A model generated the notes under the pieces. The model was not told where the DNA came from. It worked only from the letters and a program-made list of their open reading frames with translations, and ran no database searches. 9,506 nucleotides of DNA from LH-M37 sp032251315 (lineage in GTDB: Bacteria > Pseudomonadota > Gammaproteobacteria > SZUA-229), in the NCBI GenBank assembly GCA_032251315.1, contig JAVVEE010000086.1, positions 1 through 9,506 on the forward strand, in the 5' to 3' direction. Positions 1 to 7,139 of the stretch are shown here, in pieces (position 1 is the first letter of the stretch; every line of letters begins with the position of its first letter). The position numbers and the translations under genes are program-made.

Positions 1-776
1 AGGCCGAACAGCGTTGCAAACACCGCCAGAATGTCGATGATATGTCCGGGCCATCCCCAGATGCGCTCACCCAGTATGGGGTAAAAGATTGAGCGTACCG
101 TCAAGGGCAGGCCCTTGTTGTAGGAAAAAATGGCCAGGGAAAGCGCCACGATGGCGTAGATTGCCCACGGATGCAGGCCCCAGTGGAAGATAGTCGCGGC
201 CATACCCAGGCGCATTGCGGCTTGTTGATCCCCTGCAGCGGCACCCAGAGGCGCCCAGTCGGTGCGCACTCCGGCGTCGCCCATGGTGATGCCACCCAAT
301 GAAGTGGAGTAGTGGGTCAACGGTTCAGACACGCCGTAGAACATCAGGCCTACACCCATGCCTGCGGCAAACAGCATCGAAAACCAGGAGATGTAAGAGA
401 AATCCGCTGCGGCTTCGGCGCCGCCAATGCGTACTTTGCCTAGCGGCGAAACAATGAGTACCAGGCAGGCTAACAGGAAGATATTCCCCGCCAGCAAAAA
501 GAACCAGGAAAGATTGCTCGTGACCCAGCCGCGCATGTCGTTGAACATCGGGCCGGTCACATCCGGCAGTGCCAGAGTGATAATGACGAAGGCCAGAATA
601 AACAGTGAGGAAAAAGCGAAGACGGCACTGTGGATGTCGATGCTGACGCCGAATTTACTGGTGCTGTAATTGTCCTGGCCAATCTGGTAATCGGTATCGA
701 TCAGGTTTGCAGCACCTTCCGGTGCCGGAACGCCAATGGAGGGAGTGTGATCATCTAGTTCAGGTTTGTTTTCCAT
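1..776 (-). CDS. BCCT family betaine/choline/carnitine transporter, N-terminal part (runs off the window)
   Basis: Secondary transporter of the BCCT family, which imports glycine betaine, choline, carnitine or similar quaternary-ammonium osmolytes across the inner membrane with Na+ or H+. The window holds 258 codons of a protein that is usually 500-700 residues. Seen directly: a hydrophilic 40-residue N-terminus, TM1 about 51-70, TM2 about 90-110, then the glycine-rich segment GMGVGLMFYGVSEPLTHY at 139-156, which matches the substrate/sodium-binding TM3 stretch of BetP (GMGIGLMFYG..EP). It is followed by HWGLHPWAIYAIVAL at 198-212, the second BCCT signature. The Trp box of TM8 that would inform substrate choice lies outside the window. 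The ATG at 774-776 follows a GAGAGA-type ribosome-binding site. The gene starts 29 bp after the universal stress protein stop and is probably cotranscribed with it and the porin. Family assignment is firm; substrate is inferred. Confidence 0.93.
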   Translation of the reverse strand, partial: MENKPELDDHTPSIGVPAPEGAANLIDTDYQIGQDNYSTSKFGVSIDIHSAVFAFSSLFILAFVIITLALPDVTGPMFNDMRGWVTSNLSWFFLLAGNIFLLACLVLIVSPLGKVRIGGAEAAADFSYISWFSMLFAAGMGVGLMFYGVSEPLTHYSTSLGGITMGDAGVRTDWAPLGAAAGDQQAAMRLGMAATIFHWGLHPWAIYAIVALSLAIFSYNKGLPLTVRSIFYPILGERIWGWPGHIIDILAVFATLFG

Positions 777-805
777 GAGTCTCTCTATTTATTTGGTATG
801 AAGTC

Positions 806-1222
806 TTACGGACGTACAAGGAAGACCGAGACGTTGCTGTGCGCGGCCACTTTACTGCCATTAGCCGGCATAATCGCATCAATATGGTGGGGCAGATGGG
901 TGCCCATCACCACCAGATCCGCTTCTGAATCTTTGATGGCCTGTAGCAGTATCTCATCAAGGTCAGTGACCGGATCGTGGCTGTTATAAACCGCCGCAGT
1001 CGGTGGGTGTCCGTTATCGGGGGCATGCTCGCCGGCGAATTTTAAGAGCTTCTCTTTATATTCTTCCGGCGTGCGTGCCACCGCACTGGGCTGAGAAGTT
1101 GTCACGCCGACATAGCACAGAGGCGCGTCGTAATGCCGTGCCATATCGGCAGCGACGGTAAGGGCTTTCTCCAGCGCATCCAGATGCGCCAGATCCACCG
1201 GGACCATTATTTTTTTGAACAT
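806..1222 (-). CDS. Universal stress protein (UspA family), linked to BCCT transporter
   Basis: Small cytoplasmic protein of the UspA fold, 138 residues, the usual length of a single-domain Usp. It opens with FKKIMVPVDL, the typical first beta strand and Asp-containing ATP-binding turn, and ends with VSVFLVRP, the typical last strand. The ATP loop is near 107-123: GTHLPHHIDAIMPANGS. Its first glycine is G107 and the final Gly-Ser is 122-123, but the second glycine is replaced by Leu110 and the spacing to Gly-Ser is longer than the textbook G-x2-G-x9-G-(S/T), so ATP binding is uncertain. The ATG at 1220-1222 is preferred over a TTG ten codons upstream because it has AAAGAGG about ten bases before it and gives the family N-terminus. 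It sits between a porin and a BCCT transporter in one direction. In Halomonas the Usp protein TeaD regulates the TeaABC osmolyte transporter, so a comparable role is inferred here. Confidence 0.92.
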   Translation of the reverse strand: MFKKIMVPVDLAHLDALEKALTVAADMARHYDAPLCYVGVTTSQPSAVARTPEEYKEKLLKFAGEHAPDNGHPPTAAVYNSHDPVTDLDEILLQAIKDSEADLVVMGTHLPHHIDAIMPANGSKVAAHSNVSVFLVRP

Positions 1223-1264
1223 ACAGTTAACGCCTCTTTGGTTGCTTAACAATTCCGTATCAAA

Positions 1265-1308
1265 GTTTCACCCCGCTTCGGCCTGATGATCTGAATGCGG
1301 GATGAAAC
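1265..1308 (-). promoter_or_regulatory. Intercistronic hairpin between porin and stress-protein genes
   Basis: The two arms 1265-1276 and 1297-1308 pair over 12 bp. On the minus-strand transcript the single mismatch (T1302 complement against G1271 complement) becomes a G-U wobble, so the RNA stem is continuous. The loop is 20 nt. The stem begins 16 nt past the porin stop and no U-tract follows, only UUUGAUA. This favours an mRNA-stabilising or attenuating hairpin, which would uncouple porin from transporter levels, over a simple terminator. The structure is seen in sequence; its function is inferred. Confidence 0.5.
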
Positions 1309-1324
1309 GATGGATTTATTATTA

Positions 1325-2422
1325 TCAGAAGTAGTAATCAATCGACGTGTAAAAGGCATCGAAATCGGCTTCATAAATGTCACCATCGCGGCCAATGTCG
1401 CCGGTGCTGGCCAGGTATTCGATATAAATCCAGCCCGGTCCATATTTGTAGCGGGCGCCTGGCGCGAATGCGGTGACCGCATCAGCAGTGTTACCGGTCG
1501 TATCGGTGTCGGCCCAGGTAGCGTCGATATAGGTAAACCAGCGCTCATTTACCGCATAGCCAAGATTTACAGCCACGCGCTGGTTCTTGATTTCGGTAGT
1601 CGAGCCGGGAATGTCACGACTGACATCAAGCCACTGCGCTTTTACTGAAAGCTTATCGAAAGTGCCGTCGTAGTGAACATTCCAGGCACTGTGGTCACCG
1701 CTGATCTCTGACGCTGCTGGATCTGGAGTTGCTAGCGCTGGGGGAGAGAGCGGAACAAGATCCTGCAGCCCGCCGCTCTGCAGTGAGACGCCTATCCACT
1801 GCTGGTCAGCAACTCGAAAATCGACATTGCCAACAAAAGTCTGTACTTTGCGATAGGTTTCAGAAGAGCCCCAGTGACCATTGTCATCCATGGTATCAGT
1901 GCTGGTTTCGCCCCAGTCATCAGCATGGTAATAGGCTACCTGGTACTTTATGCTTTCGCCGGTCTCACTGTATTTCACACCCACATCCATCTGGTCACCA
2001 TAGCCGCCGAGCAGGAGATCGCCCGGCCAGAAGTTGACCGTCTTCCAGCCAAAGGGCATCTGACTTTTACCCAGCTTGATGTTACGGGTCTCGCTAATGC
2101 CATATCCGATCCAGGCCTTATGCAACCCAAAGGTATCGCCCGTGGAGTTGTTAGTCGGCTGAGTGAAACTTCCCGGACCGAAACGCATTTCAGCAGAAAT
2201 CGACCAGGGACTTCCTTCCTGTCGGTCATCGACATAAAGAATCAAAGCTTCATCGGCAACATCACCGAGAGTTTCATTATCGAGTTCTTCGTTGAATGCG
2301 GCCGAACTGAAATCGGAGTCGGTGGTGTAACGATAATTAGCCCAGATGCCACCAGAGATTGAGGGTGAGGCCGTGGCGACGGATGAAACTGACAGGATCA
2401 GCAGCGGAAGTATAAGACGCAT
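1325..2422 (-). CDS. Outer-membrane porin-like beta-barrel protein
   Basis: A 365-residue exported protein predicted to form an outer-membrane channel. Residues 1-18 are a signal peptide (one Arg, a Leu/Ile core, and a signal-peptidase I site after Ala-Thr-Ala18). The mature part has alternating polar/aromatic strands separated by acidic Asp/Asn/Gly-rich loops, for example around IGYGISETRNIKLGKSQMPF and the stretch WRVxD-like strands further on. It ends in YTSIDYYF, with the C-terminal Phe typical of Bam-recognised barrels. There is no cysteine lipobox. A ribosome-binding site AAAGG lies nine bases before the ATG. The stop is followed by three further in-frame stops. I cannot name the porin subfamily; similarity to phosphate- or carbohydrate-porin types is only general. 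As the first gene of the run leading to the stress protein and BCCT transporter, it may supply outer-membrane entry for the same solute. That is inference. Confidence 0.8.
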   Translation of the reverse strand: MRLILPLLILSVSSVATASPSISGGIWANYRYTTDSDFSSAAFNEELDNETLGDVADEALILYVDDRQEGSPWSISAEMRFGPGSFTQPTNNSTGDTFGLHKAWIGYGISETRNIKLGKSQMPFGWKTVNFWPGDLLLGGYGDQMDVGVKYSETGESIKYQVAYYHADDWGETSTDTMDDNGHWGSSETYRKVQTFVGNVDFRVADQQWIGVSLQSGGLQDLVPLSPPALATPDPAASEISGDHSAWNVHYDGTFDKLSVKAQWLDVSRDIPGSTTEIKNQRVAVNLGYAVNERWFTYIDATWADTDTTGNTADAVTAFAPGARYKYGPGWIYIEYLASTGDIGRDGDIYEADFDAFYTSIDYYF

Positions 2423-2848
2423 AAGATTTAACCTTTTTTTAAGAATTTATCACATCATGTAAACATAGATGTATATCTCAAGCAATTAAGGAATAGTATG
2501 TATTTTTTTAATGGATAAAGTTTTAAAGGAAATTGTTTTAAGAAAAAACATTAAAGGTAAAATATAGATGCATGATAACTATACTTTTGATTTGTTTTTT
2601 TAAATATGATCTGTATCTTTAAAAAAAGATCATAATAATGATGCGATTTGTATGAATAACGCCAATAAATCAGGATAAAAACATTATATAAGCAGGGATA
2701 ATGAATTGTTCAAATTACATGACTAAGAGTTCTTTTCAAAAAATATTTATACATCCCCTTCAATCGTCATGCAAATTTAGTTCACACGGTCTAACATAAA
2801 AATAATCAGCAATAATGAGTTAATGAATTTATCGTGCAACTATATTCA
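2423..2848. other. AT-rich intergenic region upstream of the porin operon
   Basis: This 426-bp stretch between nfo and the porin carries no convincing gene. Sampled lines have only about 20-30% G+C, much below the flanking genes. It contains several A6-A7 or T7 tracts (for example 2503-2509, 2543-2548, 2595-2601, 2621-2627). An inverted repeat TATGATC/GATCATA lies at 2605-2611 and 2628-2634, and an 8-bp inverted repeat TAATGAAT/ATTCATTA at 2821-2828 and 2844-2851 overlaps the nfo stop codon. It should hold the end of the nfo transcript and the control region of the porin operon. Such composition suits H-NS-type silencing or a long structured leader, but nothing here proves either. Confidence 0.6.
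2683..2712 (-). promoter_or_regulatory. Candidate sigma70-type promoter for the porin-usp-BCCT operon
   Basis: On the minus strand a perfect -10 hexamer TATAAT (2683-2688) is preceded by TGAACA (2707-2712), four of six to the -35 consensus, with an 18-bp spacer. A TTGAAC reading one base further gives a 19-bp spacer. Transcription would start near 2676, giving a leader of about 250 nt before the porin ATG. In DNA this AT-rich a chance -10 match is likely, so the call is tentative. Confidence 0.35.
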
Positions 2849-3697
2849 TTACGGCTGCTGTTCAAGGCTGTAAAGCAGTTCGATTTCCTGCGCCCAGATG
2901 CTGTCATCTATGGTCTCCAGCACCATGGGGATATTATCAAAGCGGACATCGTTCATGATGAAGCGAAAAACATCCAGGCCGAGTTCGCCTTGTTCAAGGC
3001 TGTGGTGGCGATCGACCCGGCTGGCGAAGGCGGCCTTCGAGCCGTTTAGATGCATGCCACGCAAATACTGAAAGCCGACCAGACGATCGAATTCAGCAAA
3101 GGTGTTTTCGCAGTCAGTGGTGCTGCGTAGATCATAACCGGCGGTGAAAGTGTGGCAGGTATCGATACAGACGCCGATGCGGGATTTGTCTTCAACTTGC
3201 GCAATAATGTCGGCTAAATGTTCGAATTTGTAACCCAGATTGCTGCCCTGACCGGCGGTGTTTTCGATCACTGCGGTCACGCCTTCGCATTCATCCAGTG
3301 CCAGATTAATCGATTCAGCTACCAGGGCCAGCGACTGCTCCTCGCTGATTTTTTTCAGATTGCTGCCCGGATGAAAGTTGAGCAGTGGCAGCCCCAGTTG
3401 CCGGCAACGCTGCATCTCATCAACAAAAGCCAGACGCGATTTTTCCAGCGCCGCTTTTTCCGGATGACCCAGATTAATCAGATAGCTGTCGTGCGGCAAA
3501 ACATGTTCCGGGGCGAAGCCACATTCCACCATGTTGTCCTTGAAGGCGGCGATGCTGTCATCGCTCAAAGGTTTAGCCAGCCACTGGCGCTGATTTTTAA
3601 TGAACAGGGCGAAAGCCCTCGCGCCGATTTTGGCGGCATTCAGCGGCGCGTTTTCGACGCCACCGGCGGCACTGACATGGGCACCAACATATTTCAT
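2849..3697 (-). CDS. nfo: Endonuclease IV (AP endonuclease, deoxyribonuclease IV)
   Basis: Zn-dependent TIM-barrel AP endonuclease of base-excision repair. It cleaves 5' of abasic sites and removes 3'-blocking groups after oxidative damage, and also nicks some oxidised bases. The 282-residue product matches E. coli Nfo, recalled from memory, without a gap over the stretch I compared. By that alignment the metal ligands are present: H69 (in LPHDSYL), H109 (NFHPGS), E145 (VIENTAGQGS), D179 and H182 (CIDTCH), H216 (MHLN), D229 and H231 (RVDRHH), E261 (LETI). One change stands out: the usual HLND motif reads HLNG at residue 219. The ATG at 3695-3697 is chosen over a GTG three codons earlier because it gives the family start MKY and has GGTGG just upstream. 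It lies 400 bp downstream of the RND pump, beyond a palindromic repeat, and is probably transcribed separately. No convincing nfo promoter was found. Confidence 0.97.
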   Translation of the reverse strand: MKYVGAHVSAAGGVENAPLNAAKIGARAFALFIKNQRQWLAKPLSDDSIAAFKDNMVECGFAPEHVLPHDSYLINLGHPEKAALEKSRLAFVDEMQRCRQLGLPLLNFHPGSNLKKISEEQSLALVAESINLALDECEGVTAVIENTAGQGSNLGYKFEHLADIIAQVEDKSRIGVCIDTCHTFTAGYDLRSTTDCENTFAEFDRLVGFQYLRGMHLNGSKAAFASRVDRHHSLEQGELGLDVFRFIMNDVRFDNIPMVLETIDDSIWAQEIELLYSLEQQP

Positions 3698-3860
3698 GCC
3701 CGCCACCGATGAAGATGAGGAGAGGCTATTGACTCTTGCGGGCAGGTGTCGGCAGCGGCTGCACTAAGGTGCAAAGGTATGTTCCGGTCTTTCATGATCG
3801 CTTATAAACTCGTTTTTTAGCATGGATACCGTTCTTGTGCCCATGCGGTTGAAATAAAGG
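3698..3860. other. Leader region of nfo
   Basis: This is a non-coding stretch between the palindromic repeat and nfo. It contains a small perfect palindrome TGCAC-TAAG-GTGCA (3760-3773) beside another short one (GCAGC-G-GCTGC, 3753-3763). A TATAAG -10-like hexamer lies on the minus strand near 3802-3807, without a good -35 at the right distance. No gene is seen. Confidence 0.4.
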
Positions 3861-4082
3861 CATGAAAATTTAATCTGCAAGTGAATGCTTTAAACGTAAA
3901 AAATTTAGTCCGCAGATGAACGCAGATGTAAAAGCTAAAAGACTGTCCGCGAAGAACGCCAAGGACGCGAAAAAAGCTAAAAATCCAAAAGGTTTTCTTC
4001 GCGTCCTTCGCGTCCTTCGCGTTTTTCGCGGATTAAGCAGTTACTTTTATCTGCGTTCTCTGTGGACTAAAAATTTTTCATG
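3861..4082. repeat. Palindromic dispersed repeat, copy 1 (about 222 bp)
   Basis: A long imperfect palindrome. The outer arms 3898-3927 and 4049-4078 are near-complementary (both carry TTTAGTCC..CAGA...AACGCAGAT in opposite senses). The inner arms 3946-3973 and 3993-4032 are complementary (TCCGCGAAGAACGCCAAGG against its inverse with about two mismatches). The ends carry CATGAAAA (3861) and TTTTCATG (4075-4082). The left end is partly duplicated: 3861-3888 resembles 3896-3923. The right inner arm has three CTTCGCG units with a 9-bp period (3997-4021). It lies 15 bp beyond the RND permease stop and can fold into a strong RNA hairpin, so it may form the 3' end of the pump mRNA. Copy 2 is at 9212-9386. 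I believe similar Cgaag/aaggacgcg palindromes are dispersed in many proteobacteria, but that is from memory. No transposase is present. Confidence 0.85.
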
Positions 4083-4097
4083 AAGCCCGCGAAAACA

Positions 4098-7000
4098 TCA
4101 AGCCTGTTCCGGGTTGTGATCTTTGGCCATCAATATATAGAACGCGGGTAATATAAAGAGGGTAAAGAAGGTGCCAATGCCCAGACCGGCGGCGATGGTC
4201 AGGCCGATGTGGAAGCGGCTGACCGCGCCGGCACCGGTGGCCATTAACAGCGGAACCATGGCGACGATCAGTGCCACGGTGGTCATGAAAATGGGGCGCA
4301 GTCGAATCATGGCGGCTTTTTCTACGGCGGCGCGTTTAGACAGTCGTTCCTTGATTTGCAGGTTGTTGGCGAATTCGACGATGAGGATGCCATTTTTCGC
4401 CACCACGCCGATGAGGGTAATCAGCCCGACCTTGGTATAAATGTTCAGCGACAGGGCGTTAACTTCAAATACGATGAAGAGCAGGGCGCCGGCGGTGGCG
4501 AGGGGAACGGAGACCAGAATAATCGCCGGGTCACGCCAGCTTTCAAACTGCGCGGCCAGCACCAGGTAGATTACCAGCAGGGACATTAGCATGGTCACGG
4601 TAAGCGCTGAGCTCTCTTTTGCGTACTGGCGGGAATCGCCCAGATAATCGTAACCGTATCCTTTGGGTAAATTCTGTTCCGCCAGTCCGGTGATGTAGTC
4701 GAGCGCATCGCCCAGCGCGACATCGCCGCTGGTGACGCCCTGAATTACCAGTGAATTCAGTTGCTGGAACTGGGTGCGACTGGTGGGTTCTACCGATTCT
4801 TTCATGGTAACGATGGTGGACAGGGGTACCAGATCACCGCTGGCACTGCGTACATAGTAATCTTTCAGCATCTCGGCATCGCGGCGGAAATCGCGGGATA
4901 CCAGCGGAATCACTTTATAGCTGCGACCCTCCATGCTGAAGCGATTGACGTAGCCGCCGCCGAGCAAGGTGCCCAGGTTGCGGCCGATACTGGCCATGCT
5001 GATGCCCAGATCACCTGCCCGGTCGCGATCGATTTCGATGCTGATGGTGGGGCGGTCGATATCAATGGATTTTTGCAGAAACATGAATTGCCCACTGGCC
5101 ATGGCCTGGCCGAGCAGCTGATCGGCCACTTCCACCAGCTCCTCATAACTGCGATCGGTGGTGACGACAAATTGCAGCGGTGCGCCGCGCGAGGGCGTGG
5201 GAATGCTGGGGCGGGGGAATACAAACGTATTGAAACCGGCGACCCCACTAAGCATACCGAACAGGGGCTGCTGGATCTCCTTCTGGGAGCGCTCGCGCTC
5301 TTCCGTCGGCTTGAGTTTGAAGCCGCCGAAAATCTGCCCCGGTGAGCGGCCCAGAATATAAAAACTGTCGTTGTATTCAGGGAAGGTTTCGAAGCCGCTT
5401 TGAATCTGTTCACCGTAAGCTTCGAGATATTCCAGCGTGGCGGTGCGCGGGCCGCTGGCGTTGAAAAACAGGATGCCCTGATCTTCATCGGGGGCCAGCT
5501 CATTTTTACTGTTGGTATACATCATGTAATTGGAAAACAGGATGAGCACGCCCAGTGCCACCATAATCGATACGCTGCCTAGCACTTTGTGTAAAACACG
5601 ACCGTAGGCATCGGCCAGCCAGTTAAAAACTTTTTCCACCCGCTGCTCAAATCCGCCTTCGTTACCGTGCTCTTTTAATGTCCGTGATGCCAGCATGGGC
5701 GAGAGAGTGAGTGCCACCACGCCGGAGATCAGCACCGCGCCGCTGAGGGTGAAGGCGAACTCGATGAACAGGGCACCGGTGAGGCCGCCCATAAATCCAA
5801 TGGGCGCATAGACCGCGAGCAGGGTGGTGGTCATGGCGATAATGGGGACGGCCAGTTCTCGCGCGCCCTTGATCGCGGCCTGTATGCGGCTTTCACCTTG
5901 TTCGATATGGCGATGCACGTTTTCCACCACGATGATGGCATCATCCACCACCAGGCCGATCGCCAGCACCATGGCCAGTAGCGTGAGCAGGTTGAGTGAA
6001 TAACCAAGCAGGTACATCACAAAGGCGGCGCCCACCATCGACAGCGGTACTGCGACTGCGGGGATTAGGGCTGCGCGCACCGAACCCAGCGTGAGGTAGA
6101 TGACCAGCAGCACGATCAGCACCGCTTCGATGATGGTTTTGTACACTTCCGAGATGGACGACTTGATAAACTGGCTGGCGTCGTAGGGCACCTTCACCTG
6201 TAGCCCCTGCGGTAACTGCGCCTCCACTTTGGGAATGAGCTGGTTCACCGCATCGGCAACGGTGATTGGGTTGGCGCCCGGCGACTGCTCAATGGCGATG
6301 AACACCGAGGGGATGCCCTTGTACCAGGTGGTAGTGTCGTAATCGTCGGCACCCAGTTCAGCTTCGGCGATATCCTGCAGGCGCACTAGTACGCCATCCT
6401 CACTGCGTATCACCAGTTTGCGGAAATTTTCCGGATCATTGACGTCAGTGGTGGCGGTGAGGTTGATGCTCAGGTATTTGTCCTTGGTGGAGCCGACACC
6501 TGCCTGATAGTTATTCTCGCGCAGCACATTCACCACATCTTCACCGGTCACGCCTAACGCCGCCATACGCTGCGGGTTGAGCCAGATGCGCATGGCAAAC
6601 TGAGAGGCAAACAGCCGCGCCTTGGCGACGCCGGGCAGAGCCTGCAATTGCGGCTGCACTACGCGTAAGACGTAATCACTGATCTGCGGTCGCGGTATGG
6701 TTTCGCTAAAAAAGGCCAGATACATCAGTGCCGTGCTGTCGCCAGTGGAGGATTCGATGATCGGATCCAGCGCTTCGGCGGGTAATTCACCACGTTTACT
6801 GGCGACCTTGGCCTGAATTTCGGCGATGGCGGCATTGGGATCGTAGTTGAGGCGCATCTGCACTTCGATCTGGGAAGCGCCCTGTAAGCTGGTGGAGGAG
6901 ATAAAATCGATACCGTTGGCTTCGGATATCGCCTGTTGCAGGGGCGTGGTAATAAAGCCCTTCACCAGGTCGGAGCTGGCACCGGGGTATGGCGTGGTGA

Positions 7001-7139
7001 CCGTAATCACGGTGTTCTTGATGACTGGAAACTGGCGCACCTCGAGCAGGCCGAGTGAGCGCATACCCATCAGCAGAATCAGCAGGCTGACCACGGTTGC
7101 CAGAACCGGGCGGTGAATAAAAATGTCGGTGAATTTCAT
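4098..7139 (-). CDS. RND multidrug efflux pump inner-membrane permease (HAE-1/AcrB type)
   Basis: Proton-driven trimeric inner-membrane transporter that expels drugs, detergents or other amphiphiles. It works with the membrane fusion protein encoded just upstream and an outer-membrane channel not present here. The 1013 residues are full length for the family. Seen in order: TM1 from about 11; a first porter domain with EVRQFPVI...YPGAS; TM2-TM6 at about 335-485; a second large periplasmic loop of about 540-840 with FGGFKLKPTEERER (the switch-loop region); and TM8-TM12 at about 845-1003. The proton-relay residues are present: D399-D400 (LAIGLVVDDAIIVVEN), K915 (GVVAKNGILIVEFA), R946 and T953 (IRLRPIFMTT), equivalent to AcrB D407, D408, K940, R971 and T978. 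Its ATG overlaps the stop of the upstream gene (ATGA), implying translational coupling. Substrate range cannot be read from sequence. Confidence 0.96.
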   Translation of the reverse strand: MKFTDIFIHRPVLATVVSLLILLMGMRSLGLLEVRQFPVIKNTVITVTTPYPGASSDLVKGFITTPLQQAISEANGIDFISSTSLQGASQIEVQMRLNYDPNAAIAEIQAKVASKRGELPAEALDPIIESSTGDSTALMYLAFFSETIPRPQISDYVLRVVQPQLQALPGVAKARLFASQFAMRIWLNPQRMAALGVTGEDVVNVLRENNYQAGVGSTKDKYLSINLTATTDVNDPENFRKLVIRSEDGVLVRLQDIAEAELGADDYDTTTWYKGIPSVFIAIEQSPGANPITVADAVNQLIPKVEAQLPQGLQVKVPYDASQFIKSSISEVYKTIIEAVLIVLLVIYLTLGSVRAALIPAVAVPLSMVGAAFVMYLLGYSLNLLTLLAMVLAIGLVVDDAIIVVENVHRHIEQGESRIQAAIKGARELAVPIIAMTTTLLAVYAPIGFMGGLTGALFIEFAFTLSGAVLISGVVALTLSPMLASRTLKEHGNEGGFEQRVEKVFNWLADAYGRVLHKVLGSVSIMVALGVLILFSNYMMYTNSKNELAPDEDQGILFFNASGPRTATLEYLEAYGEQIQSGFETFPEYNDSFYILGRSPGQIFGGFKLKPTEERERSQKEIQQPLFGMLSGVAGFNTFVFPRPSIPTPSRGAPLQFVVTTDRSYEELVEVADQLLGQAMASGQFMFLQKSIDIDRPTISIEIDRDRAGDLGISMASIGRNLGTLLGGGYVNRFSMEGRSYKVIPLVSRDFRRDAEMLKDYYVRSASGDLVPLSTIVTMKESVEPTSRTQFQQLNSLVIQGVTSGDVALGDALDYITGLAEQNLPKGYGYDYLGDSRQYAKESSALTVTMLMSLLVIYLVLAAQFESWRDPAIILVSVPLATAGALLFIVFEVNALSLNIYTKVGLITLIGVVAKNGILIVEFANNLQIKERLSKRAAVEKAAMIRLRPIFMTTVALIVAMVPLLMATGAGAVSRFHIGLTIAAGLGIGTFFTLFILPAFYILMAKDHNPEQA

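Noticed and set aside
1874..2362. 162-codon plus-strand frame opposite the porin
   Set aside because: It is antisense to the porin, which has a signal peptide and proper ends; no recognisable domain.
3218..3712. 164-codon plus-strand frame opposite nfo
   Set aside because: It is a shadow of the endonuclease IV gene with no independent start signal or family likeness.
3861..4082. CRISPR-like array from the repeated CTTCGCG units
   Set aside because: The units are 9 bp apart with no spacers, and the region is an imperfect palindrome, not an array of repeats and unique spacers.
4761..5345. 194-codon plus-strand frame opposite the RND permease
   Set aside because: It is antisense to a full-length, motif-complete RND gene and arises from that gene's codon bias.
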